Positions 50,455-60,389 of a stretch of 64,000 bases of DNA are shown here, one piece after another (the stretch's first letter is position 1; each line of letters begins with the position of its first letter). The stretch is taken from positions 1 to 64,000 of the forward strand of contig JAAZML010000124.1 in assembly GCA_012798835.1 (NCBI GenBank). Reading direction: 5' to 3'. A program made the position numbers and the translations under genes. The notes under the pieces were generated by a model. It saw only the letters and a list, made by a program, of their open reading frames with translations, was not told the DNA's origin and made no database searches. This DNA is from Clostridium sp. (GTDB lineage: Bacteria; Bacillota; Clostridia; Acetivibrionales; Acetivibrionaceae).

Positions 50455-51147
50455 TTATTTGCTTCCCAAAAAAAGCTCTATAATATCATAAAAGTTTTTA
50501 ATGGTAACAGTTTGGGGAAATGTATCCTCTAGAGTACACACTGAGATTTTGTATTGATCGGCAATGGTATATATTTTAAAGAAACAATCCCTTAGTTTGT
50601 TTTCGGTTTTAAAAGTTATAATGTTATCTTTTATGCCAAAGGAAAAAGAGTTGAGGGGTAAGAACATCCCCCTTCCATCTGCCTTTATATAGCTTTCCTT
50701 TAATGTCCATAAATCAAAAAAATACTGTTTCCTTGCCTCCCCGTCTTTTGAAAACAAATCCTGTGTTTCGCTCTGAGAAAAAAACCTTTTTGCGATACTA
50801 AAATCCATATCCTGAACTTTTTCGATGTCTATTCCTATGGTTTTGTTGCTAATCGCACAAACAGCAAAATCTCCCGAATGTGAAAGATTAAAATGGAAAT
50901 CTTTGTTGTTTAAAAGATAGGGCTTTCCTTTGCATCCTTTTTGAAATTTTAAAAACCGGTTTTGCGTATTAAATCTTATGCAGGCAGCTGTTCTAATTAA
51001 CAAATCCGCCGCCAGTGTTCTCATAGAATCTTCAATACGCCTAAACCTTTTAATTCTATCTACTTTATCCCTTGGTAGCTCATTTAAAATTTCTTCGTAC
51101 AGATTGTTATCTATATCAAATTCGATTTTCGTAGCTATGATTTCCAT
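50455..51147 (-). CDS. 4'-phosphopantetheinyl transferase, Sfp type
   Basis: KGKPYLLNNKDFHFNLSHSGDFAVCAISNKTIGIDIEKVQDMDFSIAKRFF; FFDLWTLKESYIKADGRGMFLPL. Confidence 0.93.
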   Translation of the reverse strand: MEIIATKIEFDIDNNLYEEILNELPRDKVDRIKRFRRIEDSMRTLAADLLIRTAACIRFNTQNRFLKFQKGCKGKPYLLNNKDFHFNLSHSGDFAVCAISNKTIGIDIEKVQDMDFSIAKRFFSQSETQDLFSKDGEARKQYFFDLWTLKESYIKADGRGMFLPLNSFSFGIKDNIITFKTENKLRDCFFKIYTIADQYKISVCTLEDTFPQTVTIKNFYDIIELFLGSK

Positions 51148-51372
51148 TTTGTGCTCTCCTTCTGAAAACTAGTAAAAAGTCGGTGGCTTACCACGAATAA
51201 AGATAAAATTACACAGGTGCCATCCAACAAAAAGCATACCATACAGTATAAAAAGCTTCAATTGCAATGTAACGTTTTTTTCAGACGCATAAAAAAGTCA
51301 CACTTTTACCTCATGCTTAATAGTATATTAGTAGATTAAGTACGATAAAAACGCAAGGAGGGACGGTTAACT

Positions 51373-51504
51373 ATGTCAGATAGAGGTCTTTTAGGCGGAG
51401 TATTCGAAAACGATACTATTCTTTGGTTTATAATTTTATTCTTGTTGCTTTTCTGGTGCTGTGGCGGAAGTGGCTATTCGTATGGCTGCGGATGCAAAGG
51501 GTAA
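51373..51504 (+). CDS. 43-aa small hydrophobic protein with Cys/Gly-rich tail
   Basis: Hand translation MSDRGLLGGVFENDTILWFIILFLLLFWCCGGSGYSYGCGCKG; GGAGGG upstream; not in ORF track. Confidence 0.65.
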   Translation: MSDRGLLGGVFENDTILWFIILFLLLFWCCGGSGYSYGCGCKG

Positions 51505-51560
51505 ATATAACAAAATGGTTTAGGAGTACAGGGGACCCCCCCTACATTTTTTTAAAGCCG

Positions 51561-51641
51561 GGGTGTATGATCAATTACACTCCAGTAAATTCTTTGATTT
51601 TTAAAGATGCCGGGGTTATATCAAAACTAATATAACCCCGG
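51561..51641. repeat. two consecutive hairpins downstream of the 43-aa ORF
   Basis: GGGGTGTA-tgatcaat-TACACTCC, then CCGGGGTTATAT-caaaacta-ATATAACCCCGG. Confidence 0.6.
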
Positions 51642-51817
51642 GGCTGTTTGTGATCTATGTGCTAGTTGAATGTGCAAATCTTGTTTCTTTTTTAAAATTG
51701 GAAACCTCCTTGATTAATATACTAAAACTATGTAATAATGTATTCATATGTTGTTTTTTTATTCTTGCACGATATAATCTATTTAGATATCATTAATTTA
51801 AAGGGGCGTAGTTTAAT

Positions 51818-53509
51818 ATGAAATCCTCAAAGACATTATTAATTGCAAATCTTGTAATACTTACTTTATTGATACCGGGATATTTTATTTTCAATAACCA
51901 TTTAAAAAAACGCAATTTGGTCGATGTTATTCCAACTCCGGTTCCAACTTCTACAGATGTTTTAAGATCTCCGCAGCCAGACCATGACGAACAAGAAAAG
52001 ATTTATACCGCAATAGATCCTAAAAAATTGGATATAGTGCCTGAATGCCTTCCATCAAATCATAATTTTAAATGGGAGTTGCTAAGGGACGGGGAAAAGT
52101 TAGAGGGTTTCGCGCAAAATGAGGATATAATTTTTAATAATCCTCAAAAATATAACAGTGTACAAGGCGTAAGTACTTTTAGAGGTAATAATTATCGTGA
52201 TTCTGCATCCTACGGCCTCGCAGACATCAAAGAAGAAAAGCTAGAAAAGATATGGGATGTAGGTATAGGATACCTTGATTCGTGGACAGGAGTGGGTTGG
52301 AATGGACAGCCCTCCATTATAAAGTGGGATGAGGAATTGAAAGATATAATGAATATATCCCCAAATAAGAAGTCCAAAAAGGATCTTAAGGAAGTTATTT
52401 ATGGCACATTGGATGGAAAAATATATTTCTTAGATTTAGACGATGGTACCTACACAAGAGAACCCATCAATGTGGGTGCCCCCCTAAAAGGAAGTGTTTC
52501 GGTTGATCCTAGGGGAATGCCCATGCTATATTCTGGACAAGGCATAAATGTGGTAAACGGCAAAAATGTACCGATAGGTTTTCGTATATACAGCCTTATA
52601 GATCAAAAGCTCCTTTACTTTTTAGACGGTATTGATAAGGATTGCCTTAGATTTTGGGGTGCTTTTGACTCTACACCTTTAGTGCATGAGGAAAGCGATA
52701 CAATGTTTGAATGTGGGGAGAATGGACTTTTGTATTCAATAAAATTAAATACCGATTATAATCCCCAAAAAGGCAGTATTTCCATAGAACCTGATGTTAC
52801 AAAGTACAGGTATACTTCTCCAGTAAATGGTCGTCTCGGGGTCGAAAGTTCCATTTTAGCATATAGAAATTTTGCATACTTTGCCGATAACAGCGGAACC
52901 CTTCAGTGCATAGACTTAAAAACCCTATCCCCTGTATGGGTAAGAAATATAACCGATGATACCGATAGCACTGGAGTAATTGAGGATTTGGGCGATGAAA
53001 ATGTATATTTATATGTGGCAAACGAAGTTGATATTCAGGGTAATAATGGATATAGTTATGTGAGAAAAATACATGCCCTAACGGGTGAGCTTATCTGGGA
53101 AAAGGGGTATCAATGCAGTTATTCCGAGAACAATGGAGGTGCAATGGCCTCACCCGTCCTTGGGAAAAATGATATAGATAATCTTGTGATTTTTAACATT
53201 GCTCGTTCTTACAAAAACAATGGCGGAAAGCTTATCGCATTTGATAAAAATACCGGTGATGAGGTGTGGGTTATAGAATCGGATTTTTATTGTTGGAGTT
53301 CACCCGTAGCCGTCTATACTCCGGAGGGTAAGTCATATATTATACAATGTGACTCTGGAGGCTATATGAGTCTTATAGAAGGAAGAAGCGGAAAAACTTT
53401 GGATAAGATTCCCCTTCAGGCAAATATTGAGGGATCACCTGCCATATTCGAGGATATGATAGTGGTAGGTACTAGGGGTCAAAAAATATGGGGTATTAAA
53501 ATAAAATAG
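51818..53509 (+). CDS. membrane-anchored PQQ-like beta-propeller protein
   Basis: N-terminal TM; repeated blade motifs (GKIYFLDLDDGTY, GTLQCIDLKTLSPVWV, IHALTGELIWEKG, LIAFDKNTGDEVWVIESD). Confidence 0.85.
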   Translation: MKSSKTLLIANLVILTLLIPGYFIFNNHLKKRNLVDVIPTPVPTSTDVLRSPQPDHDEQEKIYTAIDPKKLDIVPECLPSNHNFKWELLRDGEKLEGFAQNEDIIFNNPQKYNSVQGVSTFRGNNYRDSASYGLADIKEEKLEKIWDVGIGYLDSWTGVGWNGQPSIIKWDEELKDIMNISPNKKSKKDLKEVIYGTLDGKIYFLDLDDGTYTREPINVGAPLKGSVSVDPRGMPMLYSGQGINVVNGKNVPIGFRIYSLIDQKLLYFLDGIDKDCLRFWGAFDSTPLVHEESDTMFECGENGLLYSIKLNTDYNPQKGSISIEPDVTKYRYTSPVNGRLGVESSILAYRNFAYFADNSGTLQCIDLKTLSPVWVRNITDDTDSTGVIEDLGDENVYLYVANEVDIQGNNGYSYVRKIHALTGELIWEKGYQCSYSENNGGAMASPVLGKNDIDNLVIFNIARSYKNNGGKLIAFDKNTGDEVWVIESDFYCWSSPVAVYTPEGKSYIIQCDSGGYMSLIEGRSGKTLDKIPLQANIEGSPAIFEDMIVVGTRGQKIWGIKIK

Positions 53510-53521
53510 ATTTATCCAAAC

Positions 53522-54283
53522 TTATTTACTATTTTCAAATAGCAACTTGCACTTATCGGCTTTGTATTTTGATATTACATATTCCACCACCTGGCCGCTT
53601 TTTGAGAGGATGGTATTGGATATTTTAATAAGAGGCTGACCTTCCGGCACTTTTAAAAGCTGTGCCTCATTTTGTTGTGTATATACTACCTCTAGACAGC
53701 TTTTTGTATTTGCAGGTACAAGGGGATATTTACCCCTCAATATATCATAGGAAGGTTTTTTATTCCTGACATCCTCCGCAATATTCGGAAAAAGATTTAA
53801 TGGTATGTATGATGTATTCAACGAAACAAGATCGCCATCTATTTTACTTGTATATTTGATATGTGCAAAACTAATAATCTGGTTGCTTCTTACGGAAAAG
53901 ATCCCGCCAAGCTTCGGCAATTCTTTGTTGGTTAACTCGCCTATAGATATAAGCTTTTGCTCGCTGTCTGCATCATTGTCGAGAATCGAATCCGTAAACC
54001 CTGTATATGTTTTGGCATGAACCGCAGATCTGGATTCCAAAACAAAGGTGCCTTTACCCCTCATTCTGTACAAATAGCCACTGTTTGTTAATTCGCTTAT
54101 GGCCTGTCTCACGGTTGGACGACTAATATCATAGCATTCACAAAATTCCTGCTCCGATGGTATTTTTGAACCAGGGGGGTATTCCCCATTCTTAATCTTT
54201 GAAACAATCATTTTTTTCAATTGGGAATACAAAGGTTCATTGCTATATTTATTTATCAAAATCATCCCCCCATCAGTAGCCAA
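53522..54283 (-). CDS. GntR family regulator (HTH plus UTRA-like domain)
   Basis: EPLYSQLKKMIVSKIKNGEYPPGSKIPSEQEFCECYDISRPTVRQAISELTNSGYLYRMRGKGTFV; exact start uncertain. Confidence 0.93.
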   Translation of the reverse strand: MATDGGMILINKYSNEPLYSQLKKMIVSKIKNGEYPPGSKIPSEQEFCECYDISRPTVRQAISELTNSGYLYRMRGKGTFVLESRSAVHAKTYTGFTDSILDNDADSEQKLISIGELTNKELPKLGGIFSVRSNQIISFAHIKYTSKIDGDLVSLNTSYIPLNLFPNIAEDVRNKKPSYDILRGKYPLVPANTKSCLEVVYTQQNEAQLLKVPEGQPLIKISNTILSKSGQVVEYVISKYKADKCKLLFENSK

Positions 54284-54292
54284 GTTTTCCTA

Positions 54293-55720
54293 TTATACCC
54301 TAAGATCTATTTCCATATCTTCCACGCTATTTTTTTCAAGTACTGGCTTGACATTTTCATTAATGAATTCCTCAACCTGTTGTGGTGCCCGTCCCACATA
54401 ATTTTTGGGGTCTAATACTTTGTTAATTTCTTCGATACTCAAGCCAAATAATTTATCCGATACTATCCTTTCGATAAGATCGTTTTCTTTTCCCTTTTCT
54501 TTAACCTGCTTTGCCGCTTCCATTGAATGTATCCTAATTCTTTCGTGTAGTTCCTGTCTGTCTTTACCCCGCTTTACAGCTTCCATCATTATGTTTTCAG
54601 TTGCCATAAAAGGAAGTTCCTCATATATATGCTTCTTTATAACCTTTGGGTAAACAACAAGCCCCCCCGCAATATTTATGTATAACTCCAATATAGCATC
54701 AATCGCAAGGAATCCTTCGGGGATACATATACGTTTATTGGCCGAATCATCAAGGCTTCTTTCAAACCACTGAGTAGATGCAGTTATAGCCGGGTTTAAA
54801 GCATTCACTACAACGTATCTGGCCAGTGCACATATTCGTTCCGATCTCATTGGATTTCTTTTATAAGCCATTGCCGACGATCCCACCTGCTTCTTCTCAA
54901 AAGGCTCTTCAATTTCTTTCATGCTTTGTAAAAGTCTAAGATCGTTTCCGAATTTATATGCACTTTGGGCAATGCCGCTTAATACATTTAAAATCCTGCT
55001 ATCTTGTTTTCTTGTATATGTTTGACCTGATACTGGAAACACGCTTTTAAAGCCCATTTCGTTTGCTATAAGCATATCCAGTTTTCTTACTTTTTCATGA
55101 TCATTGTTAAAGAGCTCCATAAAGCTAGCCTGTGTACCGGTGGTACCCTTCGAGCCTAAAAACTCCATGTTTGCGAGCAAATAATCGAGATCGTAAAGAT
55201 CTATTAATAAATCATGAATCCAAAGGGTTGCCCTTTTCCCCACCGTAACAAGCTGGGCTGGTTGAAAATGTGTAAAGCCTAAAGTAGGCATATCTTTATA
55301 TTTCAGAGCAAAATGAGATAAATGATCTATTAATAATATAAGTTTTTTCTTAATAAGTTTTAATGCCTCTGTCATAATAATTAGATCCGTGTTATCACCT
55401 ACATAGCAAGATGTCGCCCCAAGGTGGATTATGGATCTGGCATTGGGACATTGTTCTCCATATGCATGTATATGAGCCATTACATCGTGACGGAATTCTT
55501 TTTCTTTTAATTCTGCCGTATCATAATTTATATCATTTTCGTATTTTTTCATTTCATTAATCTGCTCATCGGTAATATTAAGTCCTAATTCTTTCTCGAC
55601 TTTAGCAAGTGCTATCCAAAGCCTCCTCCATGTTTTAAACTTCATATCGGGAGAAAAAAGCTCCTGCATTTGCTTGCTTGCATACCTTGAATTAAAAGGG
55701 CTTTCATAAGTGTTTTTCAA
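54293..55720 (-). CDS. purB: adenylosuccinate lyase
   Basis: HLGATSCYVGDNTDLIIM; VGSSAMAYKRNPMRSERICALARY. Confidence 0.97.
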   Translation of the reverse strand: MKNTYESPFNSRYASKQMQELFSPDMKFKTWRRLWIALAKVEKELGLNITDEQINEMKKYENDINYDTAELKEKEFRHDVMAHIHAYGEQCPNARSIIHLGATSCYVGDNTDLIIMTEALKLIKKKLILLIDHLSHFALKYKDMPTLGFTHFQPAQLVTVGKRATLWIHDLLIDLYDLDYLLANMEFLGSKGTTGTQASFMELFNNDHEKVRKLDMLIANEMGFKSVFPVSGQTYTRKQDSRILNVLSGIAQSAYKFGNDLRLLQSMKEIEEPFEKKQVGSSAMAYKRNPMRSERICALARYVVVNALNPAITASTQWFERSLDDSANKRICIPEGFLAIDAILELYINIAGGLVVYPKVIKKHIYEELPFMATENIMMEAVKRGKDRQELHERIRIHSMEAAKQVKEKGKENDLIERIVSDKLFGLSIEEINKVLDPKNYVGRAPQQVEEFINENVKPVLEKNSVEDMEIDLRV

Positions 55721-55882
55721 ATTATTTTACCTCCAACGTAAATCATTTATAATAATTGCTGTTAAATACAATATCTATTATATAATTTTTCAAATAACAA
55801 ATCCATAATTGACAAACATATAGCCTGATTTTTGCTTAAATTACTTCCCAATCCTTGTGACATCTTAGAATATCTAAGCGAT

Positions 55883-56449
55883 TTAGAGCCTTAAAATCCA
55901 TTCCTTACACATAAATCCCGATATTCCACTGAGTTTGGGGTAATACTTTTCTTTTTTGAATACAAATCCATGCTTTTGTAGAATACGGCCCGATGCCGGA
56001 TTATCTTTTGCATGTTTTCCATACATTCTTTTGATCCCTAATGTGTTTTTGGCAAAGGATATGATTTTTTCTACAGCCTCTGATGCAATCCCCTGTCCCC
56101 AATATTTTTTCATAATTACATATCCAATTTCGTGCATATTCCGTTCCCGATCAAATTGGAAACCACCAGAACCAATTAAGCTATTAGTTTCTTTTAGCAC
56201 AAACCCCCAATTATAATTTTCATCATTATCAATTGAATCCTCCTCGCTAGCTAACCATTCTTCAGTATCCCATAGATTTTCGTGCAAATCCCACTGCATA
56301 TATTTGACGACATCGGGATCGCTGGTCCAGCTTTTGAAAACATGCTCTGCATCATTGAGTTTTAGGGGTCTTAACACCAATCTGTTTGTTTGTAATATAG
56401 GTGTTTCCACGTTAAGTGCAACTCCTTTTGAAATAATATTAAGTCCCAA
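55883..56449 (-). CDS. GNAT family N-acetyltransferase (RimJ/RimL-like)
   Basis: ILQTNRLVLRPLKLNDAEHVFKSWTSDPDVVKYMQW; GQGIASEAVEKIISFA; start uncertain. Confidence 0.9.
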   Translation of the reverse strand: MGLNIISKGVALNVETPILQTNRLVLRPLKLNDAEHVFKSWTSDPDVVKYMQWDLHENLWDTEEWLASEEDSIDNDENYNWGFVLKETNSLIGSGGFQFDRERNMHEIGYVIMKKYWGQGIASEAVEKIISFAKNTLGIKRMYGKHAKDNPASGRILQKHGFVFKKEKYYPKLSGISGFMCKEWILRL

Positions 56450-56452
56450 ATT

Positions 56453-56486
56453 TTAAAAAAGTTGCGAGATCCATAGTGAACCTCGC
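56453..56486 (-). terminator. intrinsic terminator after the aminotransferase
   Basis: Minus strand GCGAGGT-TCACTATGG-ATCTCGC followed by AACTTTTTT. Confidence 0.75.
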
Positions 56487-56561
56487 CCAGATATTTATAA
56501 ATACGGGATTGAGCCAGGCTAATACTAAAGGTACCAGCCCAGCCAACATTATAATATTATA

Positions 56562-57749
56562 TTACTTTTTTAAGAAAGTTTCAATCCTATTTAGCCCTTC
56601 CGTGATATTTTCAAGGGATGTTGCATAGGATAACCTAACGTGTATATCCGTTCCAAAGCCCGAACCAGGTACCAATGCTACTTTTGCCTTTTCTAAAAGA
56701 GCATCCGCAAAACTGTCGGAACCCTCTATTTTTATACCACAAACTTCTTTTCCTATAAGTTTTGAAATATTCATCATTACATAAAAAGCACCCTGTGGCA
56801 TTATACAAGAGACCCCATCAATTGAATTTATTTTTTCGACCATGTAATTCCTTCTTTTTAAAAATTCTGCTGACATTTTATCTACTATATCCTGTGGTCC
56901 CTCAAGGGCCGCAATTGCAGCTTTTTGAGCAATTGAATTGGGGTTGGATGTGGCATGGCTTTGGATATTGGCCATAACTTTTGCTATTTTCTCATTTGAG
57001 GCAGTATAACCAATCCTCCATCCTGTCATAGCATATGACTTGGAAATGCCGTTTACTAAAATTGTAAGTTCCTTTATTTTATCATTAAACGAGGCAATAC
57101 TAACATGATTATATCCGTTATATATAAGTTTTTCATATATTTCGTCTGAAACAATATAAATATTATTATCAACTGCTAAATCGGCTATAGCCCTTAGTTC
57201 ATCTTTGGTATAAATCATGCCTGTGGGGTTTCCGGGGCTATTTATTAATATTGCTTTTGTTTTTTTTGTAATAGCCTTTTTTAACCTATCCAGTGTACAC
57301 TTAAATCCATCTTCTTCCTTGGTCTCAACATAGACCGGTATCGCATCAGCAAGCCTAACCATCTCGGGATAGCTAACCCACGCAGGTGTAATTATTATTA
57401 CTTCATCTTCGGGATTACAGATTGTTTGGAATGTATTAAGCAGCGAATGTTTTGCCCCATTGCTCACAACTATATTTGATGGTTTATAATTAAGCCCATT
57501 CTCCCTCTCTAGCTTTTTGCAGATCGCTTCCTTCAATTCTAAAGTACCAGAAGCAGGCGTATATTTTGTAAAACCTTCATCTATTGCTTTTTTTGCCGCA
57601 TTCTTTATATGATCCGGGGTATCAAAATCTGGTTCACCGGCGCCAAAACCTATTATATTAAGTCCTTGTGCTTTCATCCTTTTTGCTTTTGCATCTATCG
57701 CCAAGGTAGATGACGGATTTATCGAAAGTGCTTTTTTTGAAAGTTTCAT
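56562..57749 (-). CDS. pyridoxal phosphate-dependent aminotransferase (aspartate aminotransferase-like)
   Basis: GFGAGEPDFDTPDHIKNAAKKAIDEGFTKYTPASG; NSPGNPTGMIYTKDEL; GISKSYAMTGWRIGY; GGAGGG upstream of ATG 57749. Confidence 0.95.
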   Translation of the reverse strand: MKLSKKALSINPSSTLAIDAKAKRMKAQGLNIIGFGAGEPDFDTPDHIKNAAKKAIDEGFTKYTPASGTLELKEAICKKLERENGLNYKPSNIVVSNGAKHSLLNTFQTICNPEDEVIIITPAWVSYPEMVRLADAIPVYVETKEEDGFKCTLDRLKKAITKKTKAILINSPGNPTGMIYTKDELRAIADLAVDNNIYIVSDEIYEKLIYNGYNHVSIASFNDKIKELTILVNGISKSYAMTGWRIGYTASNEKIAKVMANIQSHATSNPNSIAQKAAIAALEGPQDIVDKMSAEFLKRRNYMVEKINSIDGVSCIMPQGAFYVMMNISKLIGKEVCGIKIEGSDSFADALLEKAKVALVPGSGFGTDIHVRLSYATSLENITEGLNRIETFLKK

Positions 57750-57913
57750 TTTCAAACCCTCCATTTTTCATGCATTAATATGATTTATTCTAACATATAA
57801 TATTCAATTCTGCAAGTTGATGTTAATAAAAATGCAAAATCCTTTATAATTTAAATTCGACCCGCTATTTCGCTGCGATATTTTGCTCAGTATATGACAT
57901 GGGCCATTCCACA

Positions 57914-57966
57914 GGCAGGATACCATAGATCAAAGTTTCAGTAAATCTTTGATCTATGGTACCGCC
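57914..57966. repeat. long intergenic hairpin (15-bp perfect stem plus bulged extension)
   Basis: TACCATAGATCAAAG-tttcagtaaat-CTTTGATCTATGGTA, extended by GGC-a-GG-a / CC-GCC. Confidence 0.85.
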
Positions 57967-58088
57967 AAAGAACTTTGCGTTTTTAAAGCCTTGTTATATT
58001 AATGTTTTTATTTTGAATTTATATACCCGAAATGAGAATATCCATGATATGGTCTTAAAAAATTTGTTTGATAAGATCTAAAGTTTGT

Positions 58089-59033
58089 CTATAGCACCTC
58101 TTTTATGACCCGGAGAAAATTCCCCCCTGCAATTTTTTCTATGTCCTCCCTAGAATAATTAAGTCTTGATAATTCGTTTAATATTTTTGCTGCATCCTGT
58201 ACTCCCTGAAAACCAAGTGGTAATCTTTCGATTCCATCAAAGTCAGCTCCAAGCCCGACATACCCGGGACCTATTAAAGAACATACATATTCAATATGGT
58301 CTATTATATCCTTTAAGGTTGCCTCCCCCGTGGTAGTAAGAAAGTCGGGGTAGAGATTTATCCCCATCACTCCGCCCCCATCCTTGATGGATAATATTTG
58401 TTGATCCGTAAGGTTTCTATCGTGGGAACATAATTTTTTTGCATTTGAGTGGGATGCAATCACTGGCTTGCATGAATGATCCACCACATCCCAAAAACCC
58501 CTTTCGGATATATGTGAAACGTCAATGAGAATACCTAATTTGTTCATTTCCCTAACAACATCCCTTCCAAAAGATGTCAACCCGCCTTCTGAGCTTTTAT
58601 CACGAACCCCATCGGCAATTTCGTTTCGAAAGTTCCATGTAAGGCATATGCTTCTTACCCCAAGTTTATAAAGCATTCTTAAAACACCCAGATCACCTTG
58701 GAGAGCCTCCCCGCCTTCAATAGATAGTATTGCGGCAACTCTCTTTTTCTCAATAGCCTTTATAATTTCATTGTAATTACAACAAGACATTATATTGTCG
58801 CTACTTATATCGATCTGCCTATAAAACTCATCAATGATCTGCAGGGCCCTTTTTAATGCATAGGCATGGCCACAAGTCGGATCTATAAAAGCTGCAAAAA
58901 ATTGAACACAGCTCCCCAAATTCCTTAGTCTATCTAGATCAACATGGCAATTATTACTTTCAAGGGCCTCCCCTGTTTCCATTATCTTTGTAATTGTATC
59001 ACAATGGGCGTCAACAATAATCATAAATTTCAT
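58089..59033 (-). CDS. membrane dipeptidase (peptidase M19)
   Basis: VDAHCDTITKIMETGEAL; LSIEGGEALQGDLGVLRMLYKLGVRSICLTWN; LIDVSHISERGFWDVVDHS; GLGADFDGIERLP. Confidence 0.95.
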   Translation of the reverse strand: MKFMIIVDAHCDTITKIMETGEALESNNCHVDLDRLRNLGSCVQFFAAFIDPTCGHAYALKRALQIIDEFYRQIDISSDNIMSCCNYNEIIKAIEKKRVAAILSIEGGEALQGDLGVLRMLYKLGVRSICLTWNFRNEIADGVRDKSSEGGLTSFGRDVVREMNKLGILIDVSHISERGFWDVVDHSCKPVIASHSNAKKLCSHDRNLTDQQILSIKDGGGVMGINLYPDFLTTTGEATLKDIIDHIEYVCSLIGPGYVGLGADFDGIERLPLGFQGVQDAAKILNELSRLNYSREDIEKIAGGNFLRVIKEVL

Positions 59034-59211
59034 CCCCTAAATTATTTTTAAATTTATATTTTTCATTTTATCAAAAACTCAATTAATAATCTATGTATTA
59101 TAGTTATAATATATGTTATAATTGGTTTTGCACTATGCAATGCTTTATATTTTTTCTAATAAACGTTTCACAGTGTTTTTTATATTGCCAACCCTAGGAG
59201 TGATAGTTTTT

Positions 59212-60354
59212 ATGTTCAATAGAATTGCAAAGATACCTTATATAAAATATCTCCCAATTATTGTTATTTCGTTGTTGCTCTTTAAAATAATAAATAATGC
59301 GGGCTTTTTGGTTAGTGGAATAACCTATGTATTTTCCCTACTAAGCTATTTGATATGGGGTTTTGTTATTGCTTATTTTTTAAATCCCGCCATGATTTTT
59401 CTTGAGAGAAGATTGAAAATAAGAAGATTTTTAAGCATATGTATAATTTATGTTTTAATTTTTATAGTACTTCTTATATCAATTATTTTTGTTACGCCAA
59501 GGCTTGTTGGTAATATAAAGCAATTAGTTGATAACATGCCATCTTATATTGAAAATACGGAAGAGCGTCTGAACAATATAATAGAACATTTAAAAAATAC
59601 CAATAAGTATAATATAGATGGATTTATTGAACGGTTTACCAATGATTTGTTGGGCAGAACGGGGGAAATAGTCGATCTTTCAATAAACTTTTTATTAAAA
59701 AAGACCATGGGTATTACTACAGCTTTATTTAAGTTTTTGTTTGGGCTTATTATCGCAATATATTTTCTAAGCGACAAAGAAAATTTACTAGGCTATTTAG
59801 AAAAACTTTTGCATTCTTTTTTAGACAGAAAAACAGCTAAGAGATTAATTTCCACGGGCAAAAAGGTCAACTTTGTGTTTTCCAGATTCATATTGGGAAA
59901 AACTATAGATTCGCTAATTATAGGGGGGATATGCTTTTTATTTCTTACAATATTCAAAATGCCCTTCCCTCTTTTGATAAGTATCATCGTGGGGATAACC
60001 AACATGTTGCCCTATATAGGCCCCCTTATTGGCGCTATACCATCAATTATTATCACGCTGTTTGTGTCTCCTGTCAAAGCCTTATGGGTGGGTATTTTCA
60101 TTTTACTTTTGCAACAATTTGATGGTTGGTATTTAGGTCCTAAGATTATAGGTGACAAGGTAGGTATAAGCCCTCTCCTTATTATTACAGCAATCACAAT
60201 AGGCGGCGGCGTATATGGTATTATCGGTATTTTTGTATCTGTACCATTGTTTGCGCTTTTAAAGATGTTTCTTGATGAGTATATCGAAAAACAGCTAGAA
60301 CTCCAGGAGTCTATCCCTACCAATTGCAAACAAAAAACTGATATAAAGGACTAA
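59212..60354 (+). CDS. AI-2E family transporter (YtvI/PerM-like)
   Basis: Multi-TM; FVIAYFLNPAMIFLERRLK; GITNMLPYIGPLIGAIPSIIITLF; AGGAGTG upstream of ATG 59212. Confidence 0.92.
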   Translation: MFNRIAKIPYIKYLPIIVISLLLFKIINNAGFLVSGITYVFSLLSYLIWGFVIAYFLNPAMIFLERRLKIRRFLSICIIYVLIFIVLLISIIFVTPRLVGNIKQLVDNMPSYIENTEERLNNIIEHLKNTNKYNIDGFIERFTNDLLGRTGEIVDLSINFLLKKTMGITTALFKFLFGLIIAIYFLSDKENLLGYLEKLLHSFLDRKTAKRLISTGKKVNFVFSRFILGKTIDSLIIGGICFLFLTIFKMPFPLLISIIVGITNMLPYIGPLIGAIPSIIITLFVSPVKALWVGIFILLLQQFDGWYLGPKIIGDKVGISPLLIITAITIGGGVYGIIGIFVSVPLFALLKMFLDEYIEKQLELQESIPTNCKQKTDIKD

Positions 60355-60389
60355 TAGCTTATCATATATATTCAGTTTTTTTGATTGGG

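Noticed and set aside
50455-51147. Sfp-type PPTase as part of an NRPS/PKS cluster
   Set aside because: No carrier-protein, NRPS or PKS genes occur in the window; neighbours are unrelated.
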